Origin: Chryseobacterium gleum
GTDB lineage: Bacteria; Bacteroidota; Bacteroidia; Flavobacteriales_D; Crocinitomicaceae
Reading direction: 5' to 3'
Assembly: GCA_945862165.1 (NCBI GenBank)
Contig: CAMAXI010000019.1
Span: forward strand, 1 to 39,107
Length of the DNA stretch: 39,107 nt
Shown: piece by piece, positions 15,969 to 23,438 of the stretch
Layout: each line of letters begins with the position of its first letter
How positions within the stretch are numbered: the stretch's first letter is position 1
The notes under the pieces: model-generated
Seen by the model: the letters and a program-made list of their open reading frames with translations, nothing else
Told to the model about the DNA's origin: nothing
The model's database searches: none
Translations under genes and position numbers: made by a program

Positions 15969-16044
15969 GGAAATATGTTTTTAAACGATATTTAAAATTT
16001 AGAAGATTATGTAGTTTATACACTTTCTAAATTGACAAATATCA

Positions 16045-16075
16045 TTTGTTACAGTCTTACAAAACATTATTTTTG
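16045..16075 (+). promoter_or_regulatory. Promoter of the serine hydrolase gene
   Basis: TTTG (16045-16048) followed after 19 bases by TATTTTTG (16068-16075) fits the Bacteroidota -33/-7 pattern with normal spacing. It lies upstream of 16089 and downstream of 16032, which rules out the longer reading starting at 16032. Confidence 0.6.
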
Positions 16076-16088
16076 TTTAAAAAAAAGG

Positions 16089-17183
16089 ATGCGTTTACTT
16101 TTTATGATGCTGTTAAGTAGTTTATTTTTTAATTGCTACGCTCAAAAAACTTTACCTACTAAGAAACTTCAACAACTACTTGATAAATCCATTAATAATA
16201 AAACCGTTTTTGGAACACAAGTAAGTATCCTGACTCCAACGGAATCTTGGACGGGAGCAGCAGGAAATTTGGATAAGGAAAGTTCTTTTTACATTGCGAG
16301 TACCACTAAATTGTATGTTACAGCAGTGATTATGCATTATCGTTCTCTTGGAAAGTTAACGTTGGAAGATACCTTAGGAAAATATTTACCTCAACCCTTG
16401 CTAAAAGGATTGCATGTATTGAATGGGAATGATTATAGTCATGTGCTTACCATCCGTCATTTACTAGCACACACTTCTGGATTACCGGATTATTTTTTAG
16501 GTAAATTGGAGAATGGAAACAGTTTGTATGGTGAGTTAACAAAAGGGAATGATCAGTCTTGGGATGTGGAAAAAGCAATAGCACTTTCGAAAACGATGAA
16601 GCCATTATTTGTTCCTGGAGAGCCTGGTAAAGCGAATTATTCCGATGCTAATTTTCAATTGCTAGATGCTATCATAGAGAAAATTTCAGGTAAAAAGTTA
16701 GAGGAGGTGTTTCAAGAACTTATATATAAACCTTTGGGATTATCCAAAACGTATATCTATAGCGATATTAATGATAAAACACCAAAGGTGATGTATTACA
16801 AAGACCAACCTTTACCGATACCGAAAGCAATGACTTCGTTTCAAGGGGATGGAGGGATTGTTTCTAATTCTCAAGAATTGTTGATTTTTCTTAAAGGATT
16901 TTTTAATGGAACCTATTTTCCGGCTGCCTATTTGGAAGAAATGAAAGAATTTAATCCGATAATGTTTCCATTAGAAAACGGAGTAGGGATGATGCGTTTT
17001 AAATTACCACGTATCTTTTCTCCTTTTAAAGCAATGCCGGTTTGTTATGGCCATTCGGGATTGTCAGGAGCGTTTGCTTACTATTGTCCTGAGAAAAATG
17101 TATTTATTACTGGTACCGTGAATCAAATTAGTCAGCCACAATTATCGTATCAGATTATGCTAAAACTGCTTATGGCGTTTTAA
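16089..17183 (+). CDS. Serine beta-lactamase-like hydrolase (class C / DD-peptidase family)
   Basis: 364 residues from the ATG at 16089. This start is chosen because a promoter box lies just upstream and the first 19 residues form a clean signal peptide (LLFMMLLSS to CYAQ). SxxK is STTK (Ser71, Lys74). The second motif is NYSDAN, a Tyr-Ser-Asp variant of YxN. The third is GHSGLSG in place of KTG. IRHLLAHTSGLPDY is a family hallmark. Proteins of this group are periplasmic serine esterases or peptidases, and only some hydrolyse beta-lactams. It is transcribed alone and ends back to back with the convergent lipoprotein gene, with no room for a separate terminator. Confidence 0.88.
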   Translation: MRLLFMMLLSSLFFNCYAQKTLPTKKLQQLLDKSINNKTVFGTQVSILTPTESWTGAAGNLDKESSFYIASTTKLYVTAVIMHYRSLGKLTLEDTLGKYLPQPLLKGLHVLNGNDYSHVLTIRHLLAHTSGLPDYFLGKLENGNSLYGELTKGNDQSWDVEKAIALSKTMKPLFVPGEPGKANYSDANFQLLDAIIEKISGKKLEEVFQELIYKPLGLSKTYIYSDINDKTPKVMYYKDQPLPIPKAMTSFQGDGGIVSNSQELLIFLKGFFNGTYFPAAYLEEMKEFNPIMFPLENGVGMMRFKLPRIFSPFKAMPVCYGHSGLSGAFAYYCPEKNVFITGTVNQISQPQLSYQIMLKLLMAF

Positions 17184-17786
17184 CTATTGAATACCATACA
17201 CTTTCACCCAACCTTTGTTTTCGTGATAAAGCATGCAAACAACATCATCTCCTTTTTCTGTACATTCTTTTAAAGTATAAAAACTTGCAACAATCCAATC
17301 GCCGTCCTTGTATTTTGCCAATAAGTCTTTATTACAAACGTGATAATCCACATTCTCATATTGAATATACGTTCCAGAACAATCTTTCACCACTTTCATT
17401 TTTTGATCCGTGATCTTAATTTCTTTGGTTGGTCTGTACAACAATTCTGATTTGTTAATGTGCACATTGTGTTCAAACATATGCGCCATTTTGCACGTTA
17501 ATTGCTCAGGATTAATATTCTCACAGTTACCGATAGAATCATAAGAAACCATTAGTACATCGCCGGTTTCGTACTTTTGAACATCTTGGTAATTGCAAAT
17601 CTTGTAATCTTTAGCATCGAAACGAATGTATGATCCAGTGCAATCACGAACAAATTCCACTTTGTTTGATTTCGTGTTTGAACCACTATTATTGTCAGTA
17701 GTTGTGTCTTCTAACCCTTTAATTTTAAATTTTTCACAGCTAGAAAATACTAGCATAGTAGTAAATAGTAAAATAAATAACCGCAT
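17184..17786 (-). CDS. Lipoprotein with two copies of a Cys-containing module
   Basis: 200 residues. Lipobox at SSC (Cys17). After a short Asn/Ser linker come two homologous modules of about 65-70 residues: VRDCTGSYIRFDAKDYKIC to about 120, then VKDCSGTYIQYENVDYHVC to the end. Each has paired cysteines, probably disulfides. Function unknown; exported to the periplasm or surface. It probably has its own promoter (TATATTTA at 17821-17828, minus strand). Confidence 0.75.
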   Translation of the reverse strand: MRLFILLFTTMLVFSSCEKFKIKGLEDTTTDNNSGSNTKSNKVEFVRDCTGSYIRFDAKDYKICNYQDVQKYETGDVLMVSYDSIGNCENINPEQLTCKMAHMFEHNVHINKSELLYRPTKEIKITDQKMKVVKDCSGTYIQYENVDYHVCNKDLLAKYKDGDWIVASFYTLKECTEKGDDVVCMLYHENKGWVKVYGIQ

Positions 17787-18232
17787 GTTTTTATGTGTTT
17801 AGTTTAATGATTTTCAAACATAAATATACAAAAAACAGATTGAAATAATACAATTAGTTGGATTTTTCCAGAAATAATTTCACGCACAATCTTGGTTTTA
17901 TAACTTTTTGCACATAGGAATTATGCAGAGTCAATTAAAAATATCTTTGACTTGAATATTTTCATCCTCATTTTTATAGCTTCTATTTTAACTTTAAATA
18001 AGCTTATTTTATAATTTGATCTATATAGGATAAGAGCTTGTTATATAAAGTAAATTATAGCTTTACTATTTAAATAAAAACAGTCCATTTTTGGATTAGT
18101 TTACTTTTCGTGTTATTTATTCCTAATTATTTTTCATTCATATTTAATTAAATTTTATTTTTTTTTATATTTGATTAAACCTTTTTGGTTTTTGATAGTC
18201 TATATAGGTATAAACCAGTAAAAAGAAAAAGT
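17787..18232. other. Gene-free A+T-rich stretch with two divergent promoters
   Basis: 446 bases with no supported gene. The left part carries the minus-strand TATATTTA box (17821-17828) for the lipoprotein gene. The right part carries the plus-strand TATATTTG box (18166-18173) for the next lipoprotein. I see no repeat or RNA structure in between. Confidence 0.6.
18166..18173 (+). promoter_or_regulatory. -7 promoter box of the 18233 lipoprotein gene
   Basis: TATATTTG, an exact TAnnTTTG match, about 60 bases before the ATG at 18233. Here, unlike several other genes in the window, a leader of about 55 bases is expected. Confidence 0.5.
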
Positions 18233-19075
18233 ATGAATTTAAAATCAATTTTTTGCGTGAAGTCATTACTACTAGTAGGATCTTTCGCAGTATTAGTTGC
18301 GTGTAAAAAAGAAAACACAATCGTTAATGAAGACCCAGCAACTGCTTCATCTGCAATTTCAACGAGTGCAAACGATGACAATCTAGCTGACGCAGTATTC
18401 ATGGATTTAAAAGAAGTTACAGATCAAACAGGATTAGAAGCAACGTTAAAAGGAATCGATTCTACGAAGTATCCATGTGCGAAAATTACGACTACCGTGG
18501 ATACACTTTTAAAGACAATAACTGCAACGATAGATTTTGGATCGGAAAACTGTTTGTGTAAAGACGGGAAAAATAGAAGAGGTAAAATTCAAGTGAAAAT
18601 TACAGGGAATAAAAATCTAGTAGGTTCTAATGTAGTGTATACTGTTGTTGATTATTTCGTAAATGACAATGGTGTTTCTGGAACTAAAACATTAACTGTT
18701 ATAGATGATCATTCTTTCCGTATTGTTGTTGTTAATGGTAAAATAACAAAAGCAGATGGAGGAGTAATCACTTGGAATACGGATAGAACACGTTCCATGA
18801 CTGCCGGAAAAGATACGCCACTTGATTTTACGGATGATGTTTTTGAAGTTTCAGGAATAACTTCCGGAATTAATGCTGCAGGAAATGCGTATAAATTCAC
18901 AACGCTTACTCCATTAGTAAAAGCAACTGGATGTCAATGGATTAAATCTGGAAAATTAAAAATTGAACGTGCAGGTAAATTGGATGCAACTATTGATTAT
19001 GGAAATGGAACATGTGATGATCAAGCGACTGTAACGATTGGTGCTAAAACCATTGCAATTACTTTAAAGAAATAA
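18233..19075 (+). CDS. Hypothetical exported lipoprotein
   Basis: 280 residues from the ATG at 18233; an upstream in-frame ATG at 18185 would put 16 charged residues before the signal peptide and is unlikely. Lipobox with Cys24 (VLVACKK). The mature part is beta-rich with repeated Thr/Asp/Gly, including LKTITATIDFGSENC near 100, ADGGVITWNTDRTRSM near 180 and KLDATIDYGNGTC near the C-terminus. The N- and C-terminal halves contain similar ATIDFG/ATIDYG-NC blocks, suggesting an internal repeat. Family not recognised. Monocistronic, with a strong terminator right after it. Confidence 0.75.
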   Translation: MNLKSIFCVKSLLLVGSFAVLVACKKENTIVNEDPATASSAISTSANDDNLADAVFMDLKEVTDQTGLEATLKGIDSTKYPCAKITTTVDTLLKTITATIDFGSENCLCKDGKNRRGKIQVKITGNKNLVGSNVVYTVVDYFVNDNGVSGTKTLTVIDDHSFRIVVVNGKITKADGGVITWNTDRTRSMTAGKDTPLDFTDDVFEVSGITSGINAAGNAYKFTTLTPLVKATGCQWIKSGKLKIERAGKLDATIDYGNGTCDDQATVTIGAKTIAITLKK

Positions 19076-19095
19076 TAAGTTTCTAATTTTTGAAA

Positions 19096-19128
19096 CAAAA
19101 AATGGGCGAAATTTTCGCCCATTTTTGT
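19096..19128. terminator. Bidirectional terminator between convergent genes
   Basis: AAAAATGGGCGAA pairs with TTCGCCCATTTTT, with A and T runs on the two sides. It serves the lipoprotein gene on one strand and dusB on the other. Confidence 0.9.
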
Positions 19129-19129
19129 T

Positions 19130-20122
19130 TTATATAAATGTAAATTCGTCTGCGTGATCTTGGATGTAATCTAAAGTATCATAGATTTCTTGTAGATTAA
19201 AAGAAGTCACCAATTTCATTCGGTATTCCTTCATGTGTGAAATTCCTTTAAAGTAGTTGGAATAATGACGTTTCATTTCGGCAATTCCTAATCCTTCGCC
19301 TTTCCAAGCTACACTCATTTGTAAGTGTTCTTTTGCAATGGCAACACGATCGGCTACGGAAGGTGGCGCAAGATGTTGGCCTGTTTTCATGAAATGTTTC
19401 ACTTCATTAAAAACCCAAGGATAACCGATACTCGCACGTCCAATCATTATTCCGTCTATGCCATATCTATTTTTGTATTCCAATGCTTTTTCAGGAGTAT
19501 CAATATCGCCATTACCAAAAATTGGAATATGCATACGTGGATTGTTTTTTACTTCCCCAATCAGAGTCCAATCAGCATCTCCTTTATATAATTGTTGTCT
19601 CGTACGACCATGAATAGAAACAGCTTCTACACCAACATCTTGTAACTTTTCAGCAGTGGAAACAACAAATTTAGATTTGTCGTCCCAGCCTAAACGTGTT
19701 TTCACTGTTACCGGAAGATTCGTGATTTTCACAATTTCTTCCGTCATTTTGATAAGCTTTGGGATGTCTTGTAACATTCCTGCACCAGCACCTTTGCAGG
19801 TCACTTTTTTAACCGGACAACCAAAATTGATATCGATAATATCTGGATTCGTTTTCTCAATAATTTGCGCAGAGGTTTTCATGCTTTCGATGTCATACCC
19901 GAAAATTTGGATTCCAACTGGTCGCTCGTACTCGTAGATGTCTAACTTTTTAACACTTTTTGCTGCGTCACGAATTAATCCTTCCGAAGAAATAAATTCG
20001 GTGTACATTAAATCTGCACCATGTTTTTTACATAATGCTCTGAATGGCGGATCACTTACATCCTCCATTGGCGCTAATAATAATGGGAATTCTCCCAATT
20101 CAATATCTCTAATTTTTACCAC
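19130..20122 (-). CDS. dusB: tRNA-dihydrouridine synthase
   Basis: 330 residues. FMN-dependent TIM-barrel enzyme that reduces specific uridines in tRNA to dihydrouridine. LAPMEDVSDPPFR opens the barrel. INFGCPVKKV holds the catalytic Cys102. GNGDIDTP and GIDGIMIGRASIGYPW form the phosphate/FMN site. The C-terminal helical tRNA-binding domain follows, and the length is normal. The start is GTG at 20122, supported by a TACTTTTG box that ends 4 bases upstream. Assigned to the DusB group by overall sequence; DusA and DusC are less likely. Confidence 0.93.
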   Translation of the reverse strand: MVKIRDIELGEFPLLLAPMEDVSDPPFRALCKKHGADLMYTEFISSEGLIRDAAKSVKKLDIYEYERPVGIQIFGYDIESMKTSAQIIEKTNPDIIDINFGCPVKKVTCKGAGAGMLQDIPKLIKMTEEIVKITNLPVTVKTRLGWDDKSKFVVSTAEKLQDVGVEAVSIHGRTRQQLYKGDADWTLIGEVKNNPRMHIPIFGNGDIDTPEKALEYKNRYGIDGIMIGRASIGYPWVFNEVKHFMKTGQHLAPPSVADRVAIAKEHLQMSVAWKGEGLGIAEMKRHYSNYFKGISHMKEYRMKLVTSFNLQEIYDTLDYIQDHADEFTFI

Positions 20123-20126
20123 GATA

Positions 20127-20134
20127 CAAAAGTA
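20127..20134 (-). promoter_or_regulatory. -7 promoter box 4 bases before the dusB GTG
   Basis: TACTTTTG on the minus strand, exact consensus, then TATC and GTG. Predicts a leaderless mRNA starting with GTG. Confidence 0.65.
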
Positions 20135-20169
20135 AAGATTAATCTATTCGAAAACTTTTTTTGCTAGAT

Positions 20170-21063
20170 TTATAATTTACTGATTTCCGTTGGTTCAATG
20201 TGAATTAATACATGTCCAAGCGTTTTTATTTCTTTACGTAAGGTATCTTTCAGTAAATGGGAAATGGTATGTCCTTCTGTAACCGAAATTGAACCATCTA
20301 CTCGTGCATGTAAGTCAACGTGGTATTTCATTCCAGCTTTGCGAATAAAACATTTTTCGGTACCATAGACCCCTGGAACTTCGAGTGCTACAATCCGTAT
20401 TTCTTCTACTAATTCATCGTAGGTATGTTCATCCATAATTTCTCCCAATGCAGGTCTAAAGATGAGGTAACTATTATAAATAATAAATCCAGAGGCAAAA
20501 AGTGCTGCCCAATCGTCTGCAGATTCATATCCTTTTCCGAAATATAAAGCGATAGAGATTCCGATAAAGGCAGAGATAGAGGTGATTGCATCGCTTCGGT
20601 GGTGCCAAGCATCTGCTTTTAAGGAAGAACTATTGATTTCTTTTGCTTTTTTAATGACTAAACGGTAGGAGATTTCTTTCCACAAAATAATACCTCCTAA
20701 TATAAATAGGGTCCATGGTTTTGGTAATGCATGCGGAGTTCCAATTTTCAAGATACTTTCATAGGCAATAATGCATGCGGAGGTTATCAAGAAGGCAACA
20801 ACAATAAATGTGATCAGGGGTTCTGCACGACCATGTCCGTACGGATGATTTTCATCAGCTGGTCTACTGGTATATTTGATACCAAATAATACTAAGAAAG
20901 AAGCAAAGATGTCGGTAGTTGACTCAATTGCATCTGCAATTAATGCATAAGAATTCCCGAAAAAACCAGCTAGACCTTTGATGATTGCCAAACTCGTATT
21001 CCCGAAAATGCTAAACCAGGTGGTTTTAATTGCTGTTTGTTCGTCGGTAATGTCTTGGTTCAT
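20170..21063 (-). CDS. Cation diffusion facilitator (divalent metal exporter)
   Basis: 297 residues. Proton-coupled exporter of Zn2+ or related metals. Six membrane helices in the first 205 residues. The transport site motif in helix 2 is IESTTD, giving ExxxD where HxxxD or DxxxD is usual; that in helix 5 is HHRSD (HxxxD). HPYGHGRAE between helices 2 and 3 is a CDF hallmark. The C-terminal 80 residues form the cytoplasmic ferredoxin-like dimerisation domain (VPGVYGTEKCFIRKAG, YHVDLHARVDG). Metal specificity cannot be decided. It lies 46 bases upstream of dusB on the same strand. Confidence 0.9.
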   Translation of the reverse strand: MNQDITDEQTAIKTTWFSIFGNTSLAIIKGLAGFFGNSYALIADAIESTTDIFASFLVLFGIKYTSRPADENHPYGHGRAEPLITFIVVAFLITSACIIAYESILKIGTPHALPKPWTLFILGGIILWKEISYRLVIKKAKEINSSSLKADAWHHRSDAITSISAFIGISIALYFGKGYESADDWAALFASGFIIYNSYLIFRPALGEIMDEHTYDELVEEIRIVALEVPGVYGTEKCFIRKAGMKYHVDLHARVDGSISVTEGHTISHLLKDTLRKEIKTLGHVLIHIEPTEISKL

Positions 21064-21143
21064 GTGAAAAAATCTAGTATGTAAAGTTCCGAATAAAAGT
21101 TTGAATTACAAGCTGTAAATAGCGGTCAGGAAGGAATAAAGGA

Positions 21144-21515
21144 CTATAAAAATTTCGGTATAAAAATGAATAATCCAATGACAACCGCCATCAATGCTGC
21201 AATGAGTACTGCGCCAGATGCAACATCTTTTGTTTTTTTAGCAAGTGGATGTATTTCTGGAGAAACTAAATCCGTCAAATATTCAATCGCTGTATTAAAC
21301 ATTTCAGAAAGGATTACTAGTCCAATCGCTAGGGTAATCCAACACCATTCCATTCGGTTCAACTTGCAATACCAACCTAAAGCAATTACCACAACCGCTG
21401 CAACCGCATGTATCCTGGCATTGTGTTCATTTTTGAAGAACGTAATTATACCTTGGATGGAGTAGTCAAAACTTTTGATGCGATTACGCAGGGAGAAAGG
21501 TTGTTTTTGTTGCAT
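21144..21515 (-). CDS. dgkA: Diacylglycerol/undecaprenol kinase family protein
   Basis: 123 residues with three membrane helices. Small integral membrane kinase of the DagK family, phosphorylating diacylglycerol or undecaprenol for lipid recycling. The active-site block EMFNTAIEYLTDLV and the following KKTKDVASGAVL are exact family hallmarks. N-terminal amphipathic part FSLRNRIKSFDYSIQGI. It starts 4 bases before the dinD stop, with only a short spacer between them, so it is probably cotranscribed with dinD. Confidence 0.92.
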   Translation of the reverse strand: MQQKQPFSLRNRIKSFDYSIQGIITFFKNEHNARIHAVAAVVVIALGWYCKLNRMEWCWITLAIGLVILSEMFNTAIEYLTDLVSPEIHPLAKKTKDVASGAVLIAALMAVVIGLFIFIPKFL

Positions 21516-21519
21516 TTAC

Positions 21520-22353
21520 TTATTTTTTCGGTTTTATTTTCACCACTTTTTTTTCTTCGTTTGCTAATTTACGTTGCAATTTTTTGACATCCTCACTTGG
21601 AGGCAGTTTTTCTAGCTGAATACCTCGATTTACAAGTACACCACGCACTGCTTTATTATTATCGATGTGTTCTTTTTCGATGGGAGAATGTCCTTTCAAT
21701 GCTTTAGTTTGTACATTCATGCTAGTCATTTCAGCTGCGAGGTCTTTTGCTTTTATGCCGATGGTAGGAAGGAAATCTGCAACAGGTCTGTTTGTTGGTA
21801 CCCCCATTTTTTTCTTCAACTCGTGGGTACTTATATTAAAAAGTGCTTGATCTCCTTTAGAACGAATTATTGCAAAACCTTTTTCATTGATTCCACGTTC
21901 GAATAATATTCCAGATAATTGTTTTTCTGTTTGGCTTAATTTTTCCCTTGCTTTTATTCGTTCGTAATCTAATAATCGTTGTTCAACTACTTCAGCTTTA
22001 CGTGTTTGAACAGCAAAATAGGTTTGAGCAAAAGCGATTTCGACTTTTCGAGCATCACCGTTTTGTGCAATTAAGTAGCATGCATAGCGTGTTAAAAGTA
22101 TGTCATCTATCTGTTTTTCAACGCCTTTACCTATCAAAACCATTTTACTGACGTCAGTAAAATGGTTTTGAAGATTTTCCCCTACATTTTCACTTGAAAA
22201 CTTTGCTTTTTCAATGACTTTCAGGAAGTTTTGCCAATTACTATACCCCAATAACTTTTGTAATTCTCGAGCGCTCCAACATTCTACTCCATTATATTCG
22301 GAGGTAATGTTTTCAAATTGTTTAAATAAAGATTTAATGTCGTCACTTTTCAT
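21520..22353 (-). CDS. dinD: DNA damage-inducible protein D (DinD)
   Basis: 277 residues, full length for the family. In Escherichia coli dinD is SOS-induced and its product inhibits RecA filament activity. The N-terminal half is a BRO-N/KilA-N-like region (CWSARELQKLLGYSNWQNF, NHFTDVSKMV, ARYCLS-like TRYACYLIAQNGD, AQTYFAVQTRK). The C-terminal half has GINEKGFAIIRSKGDQALF and MGVPTNRPVADFLPTIGIKAKDLA. No E. coli-type LexA box is visible. Instead an upstream element is shared with the DUF1016 nuclease gene, and a 34-bp perfect palindrome sits within the coding region over NHFTDVSKMV. Confidence 0.93.
   Translation of the reverse strand: MKSDDIKSLFKQFENITSEYNGVECWSARELQKLLGYSNWQNFLKVIEKAKFSSENVGENLQNHFTDVSKMVLIGKGVEKQIDDILLTRYACYLIAQNGDARKVEIAFAQTYFAVQTRKAEVVEQRLLDYERIKAREKLSQTEKQLSGILFERGINEKGFAIIRSKGDQALFNISTHELKKKMGVPTNRPVADFLPTIGIKAKDLAAEMTSMNVQTKALKGHSPIEKEHIDNNKAVRGVLVNRGIQLEKLPPSEDVKKLQRKLANEEKKVVKIKPKK
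22136..22169. repeat. Perfect 34-bp palindrome inside dinD
   Basis: The two halves (22136-22152 and 22153-22169) are exact reverse complements around the core CTGACGTCAG. On the coding strand it encodes NHFTDVSKMV, a block conserved in DinD, so both protein and DNA constraints act here. A related palindrome lies at 22537-22564. Confidence 0.9.
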
Positions 22354-22365
22354 AATTGATTGTTT

Positions 22366-22407
22366 TTTGATTAATTTACAATCTAATTTAGTGATTAATT
22401 TTTAATC
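22366..22407 (-). promoter_or_regulatory. dinD upstream element shared with the DUF1016 nuclease gene
   Basis: About 42 bases starting 13 bases before the dinD ATG. Conserved blocks with the element at 34353-34393, in the same order and spacing, read on the plus strand: TTTTGATTA, AATCTAATTTA, GATTAATT, TTAAT. Two GATTAAT/GATTA half-sites 24 bases apart could be operator sites. TAAATTAG on the coding strand could be a -7 box. Confidence 0.6.
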
Positions 22408-22536
22408 TTTTTAATTTTTAAAAGATTTTTTTGTAAACGAATTACTATATTGTTTCACGAATTTGAACAAATATAGTTGTGAGAAAGGAGTTTTTTTTGA
22501 TTTATTTAATTGGTTTTAAATGTTTTGTGTTTTATT

Positions 22537-22564
22537 ATCATTTACCTGACGTCAGTAAGATGAT
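22537..22564. repeat. Intergenic palindrome related to the one in dinD
   Basis: A 28-bp imperfect palindrome centred on CTGACGTCAG, sharing CTGACGTCAGTAA and the following ATG with the palindrome inside dinD. It lies between the dinD start and the end of the DUF5522 gene. Possible operator or dispersed repeat. Confidence 0.7.
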
Positions 22565-22576
22565 CGGTAGGTTTTT

Positions 22577-22765
22577 CTACTGATTCTTAATCCTTCCGCT
22601 TTTTTTGTCGAACCCATACGGACAATGTCTGCAGGCATTTTTGCAGCAATACCCGCGTTTGAGTAAGTATTTTTCGGTGAATACTCTGTACCCCTCAGGC
22701 GTGAGATAGAAATCATCTTTGTCTAATTGATTGGCTTTGGAGAAAGCGCTGTAATCGTCTTCCAT
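22577..22765 (-). CDS. Small Cys-rich DUF5522 protein
   Basis: 62 residues from the ATG at 22765, chosen because it follows the miaE stop by one base (TAAcATG); an ATG at 22849 would overlap miaE by 83 bases. YLTPEGYRVFTEKYLLKRG is followed by YCCKNACRHCPYGF, a CCx3Cx2C cluster that probably binds zinc or an Fe-S cluster. As far as I know, such small proteins are widespread in Bacteroidota with unknown function. Tight coupling to miaE suggests a role related to tRNA modification or its iron chemistry, but this is inference. Confidence 0.85.
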   Translation of the reverse strand: MEDDYSAFSKANQLDKDDFYLTPEGYRVFTEKYLLKRGYCCKNACRHCPYGFDKKSGRIKNQ

Positions 22766-22766
22766 G

Positions 22767-23348
22767 TTATCCGTGGACTGTTTCTTTGTTTCCGTATTTG
22801 GTGATGATAGAATCTTCAAAGTCGATCCATTCTTTCCAACGTTTTTCAACGTCTACACTTAGGGTGTATTTGCGGGCATAACCTAAAAATGTCGTGTAAT
22901 GACCTGCTTCACTTGCCATTAAATCGCGGTAAAACACTTTTAATTCTTCGTCTAGTATGTTTTCAGAGAGTACTTTGAATCGCTCGCAACTACGCGCTTC
23001 AATCATGGCAGCAAAAAGTAAACGATCGATTAATGCATCGTTGCGACTTCCATCTTTTTTCATGAATTTGTAGAGCTCGTTGACATAGTCGTCTTTACGT
23101 TCTCTGCCAAGTACATATCCTCTGCGTTTCATGAGTTCATGTACCTGCTGGAAATGTTCTACTTCTTCCTTCGCAATAGCCAATAGGTCTGTAACCAAAT
23201 CCTCTAATTCAGAATTATAAGCCACCAACGAAATCGCGTTCGATGCAGCCTTTTGCTCACACCAAGCATGGTCTGTCAATAATTCTTCTAAATTTGATTC
23301 TGCGATGTTTACCCAACGCGGATCGGTACGTAATTTTAGTCCTAACAT
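22767..23348 (-). CDS. miaE: tRNA-(ms2io6A)-hydroxylase
   Basis: 193 residues from the ATG at 23348; the reading can be extended to 23390, but MLGLKLRTDPRWV is the normal family start. MiaE is a non-haem di-iron monooxygenase that hydroxylates the isopentenyl group of ms2i6A37 in tRNA. Four-helix bundle ligand sites are visible: DHAWCEQKAAS, KEEVEHFQQVHE, EARSCERFK and SEAGHYTTF (E, ExxH, E, ExxH). A TAAATTTG box at 23370-23377 gives a leader of about 20 bases. Operon with the DUF5522 gene. Confidence 0.92.
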   Translation of the reverse strand: MLGLKLRTDPRWVNIAESNLEELLTDHAWCEQKAASNAISLVAYNSELEDLVTDLLAIAKEEVEHFQQVHELMKRRGYVLGRERKDDYVNELYKFMKKDGSRNDALIDRLLFAAMIEARSCERFKVLSENILDEELKVFYRDLMASEAGHYTTFLGYARKYTLSVDVEKRWKEWIDFEDSIITKYGNKETVHG

Positions 23349-23438
23349 AAGTTTGCCTTTTGCGAGTACAAATTTACGAAAAAAATACACGCTTTATTAG
23401 TGTATGAACAAGCAAGATTAGTAGGGGATTAAAGAATT

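Noticed and set aside
16032-16088. Longer N-terminus for the serine hydrolase
   Set aside because: A -33/-7 promoter falls inside this part, and a proper signal peptide begins at 16089.
22766-22849. Longer DUF5522 protein overlapping miaE
   Set aside because: The overlap of more than 80 bases is unnecessary; an ATG one base after the miaE stop gives the conserved protein.
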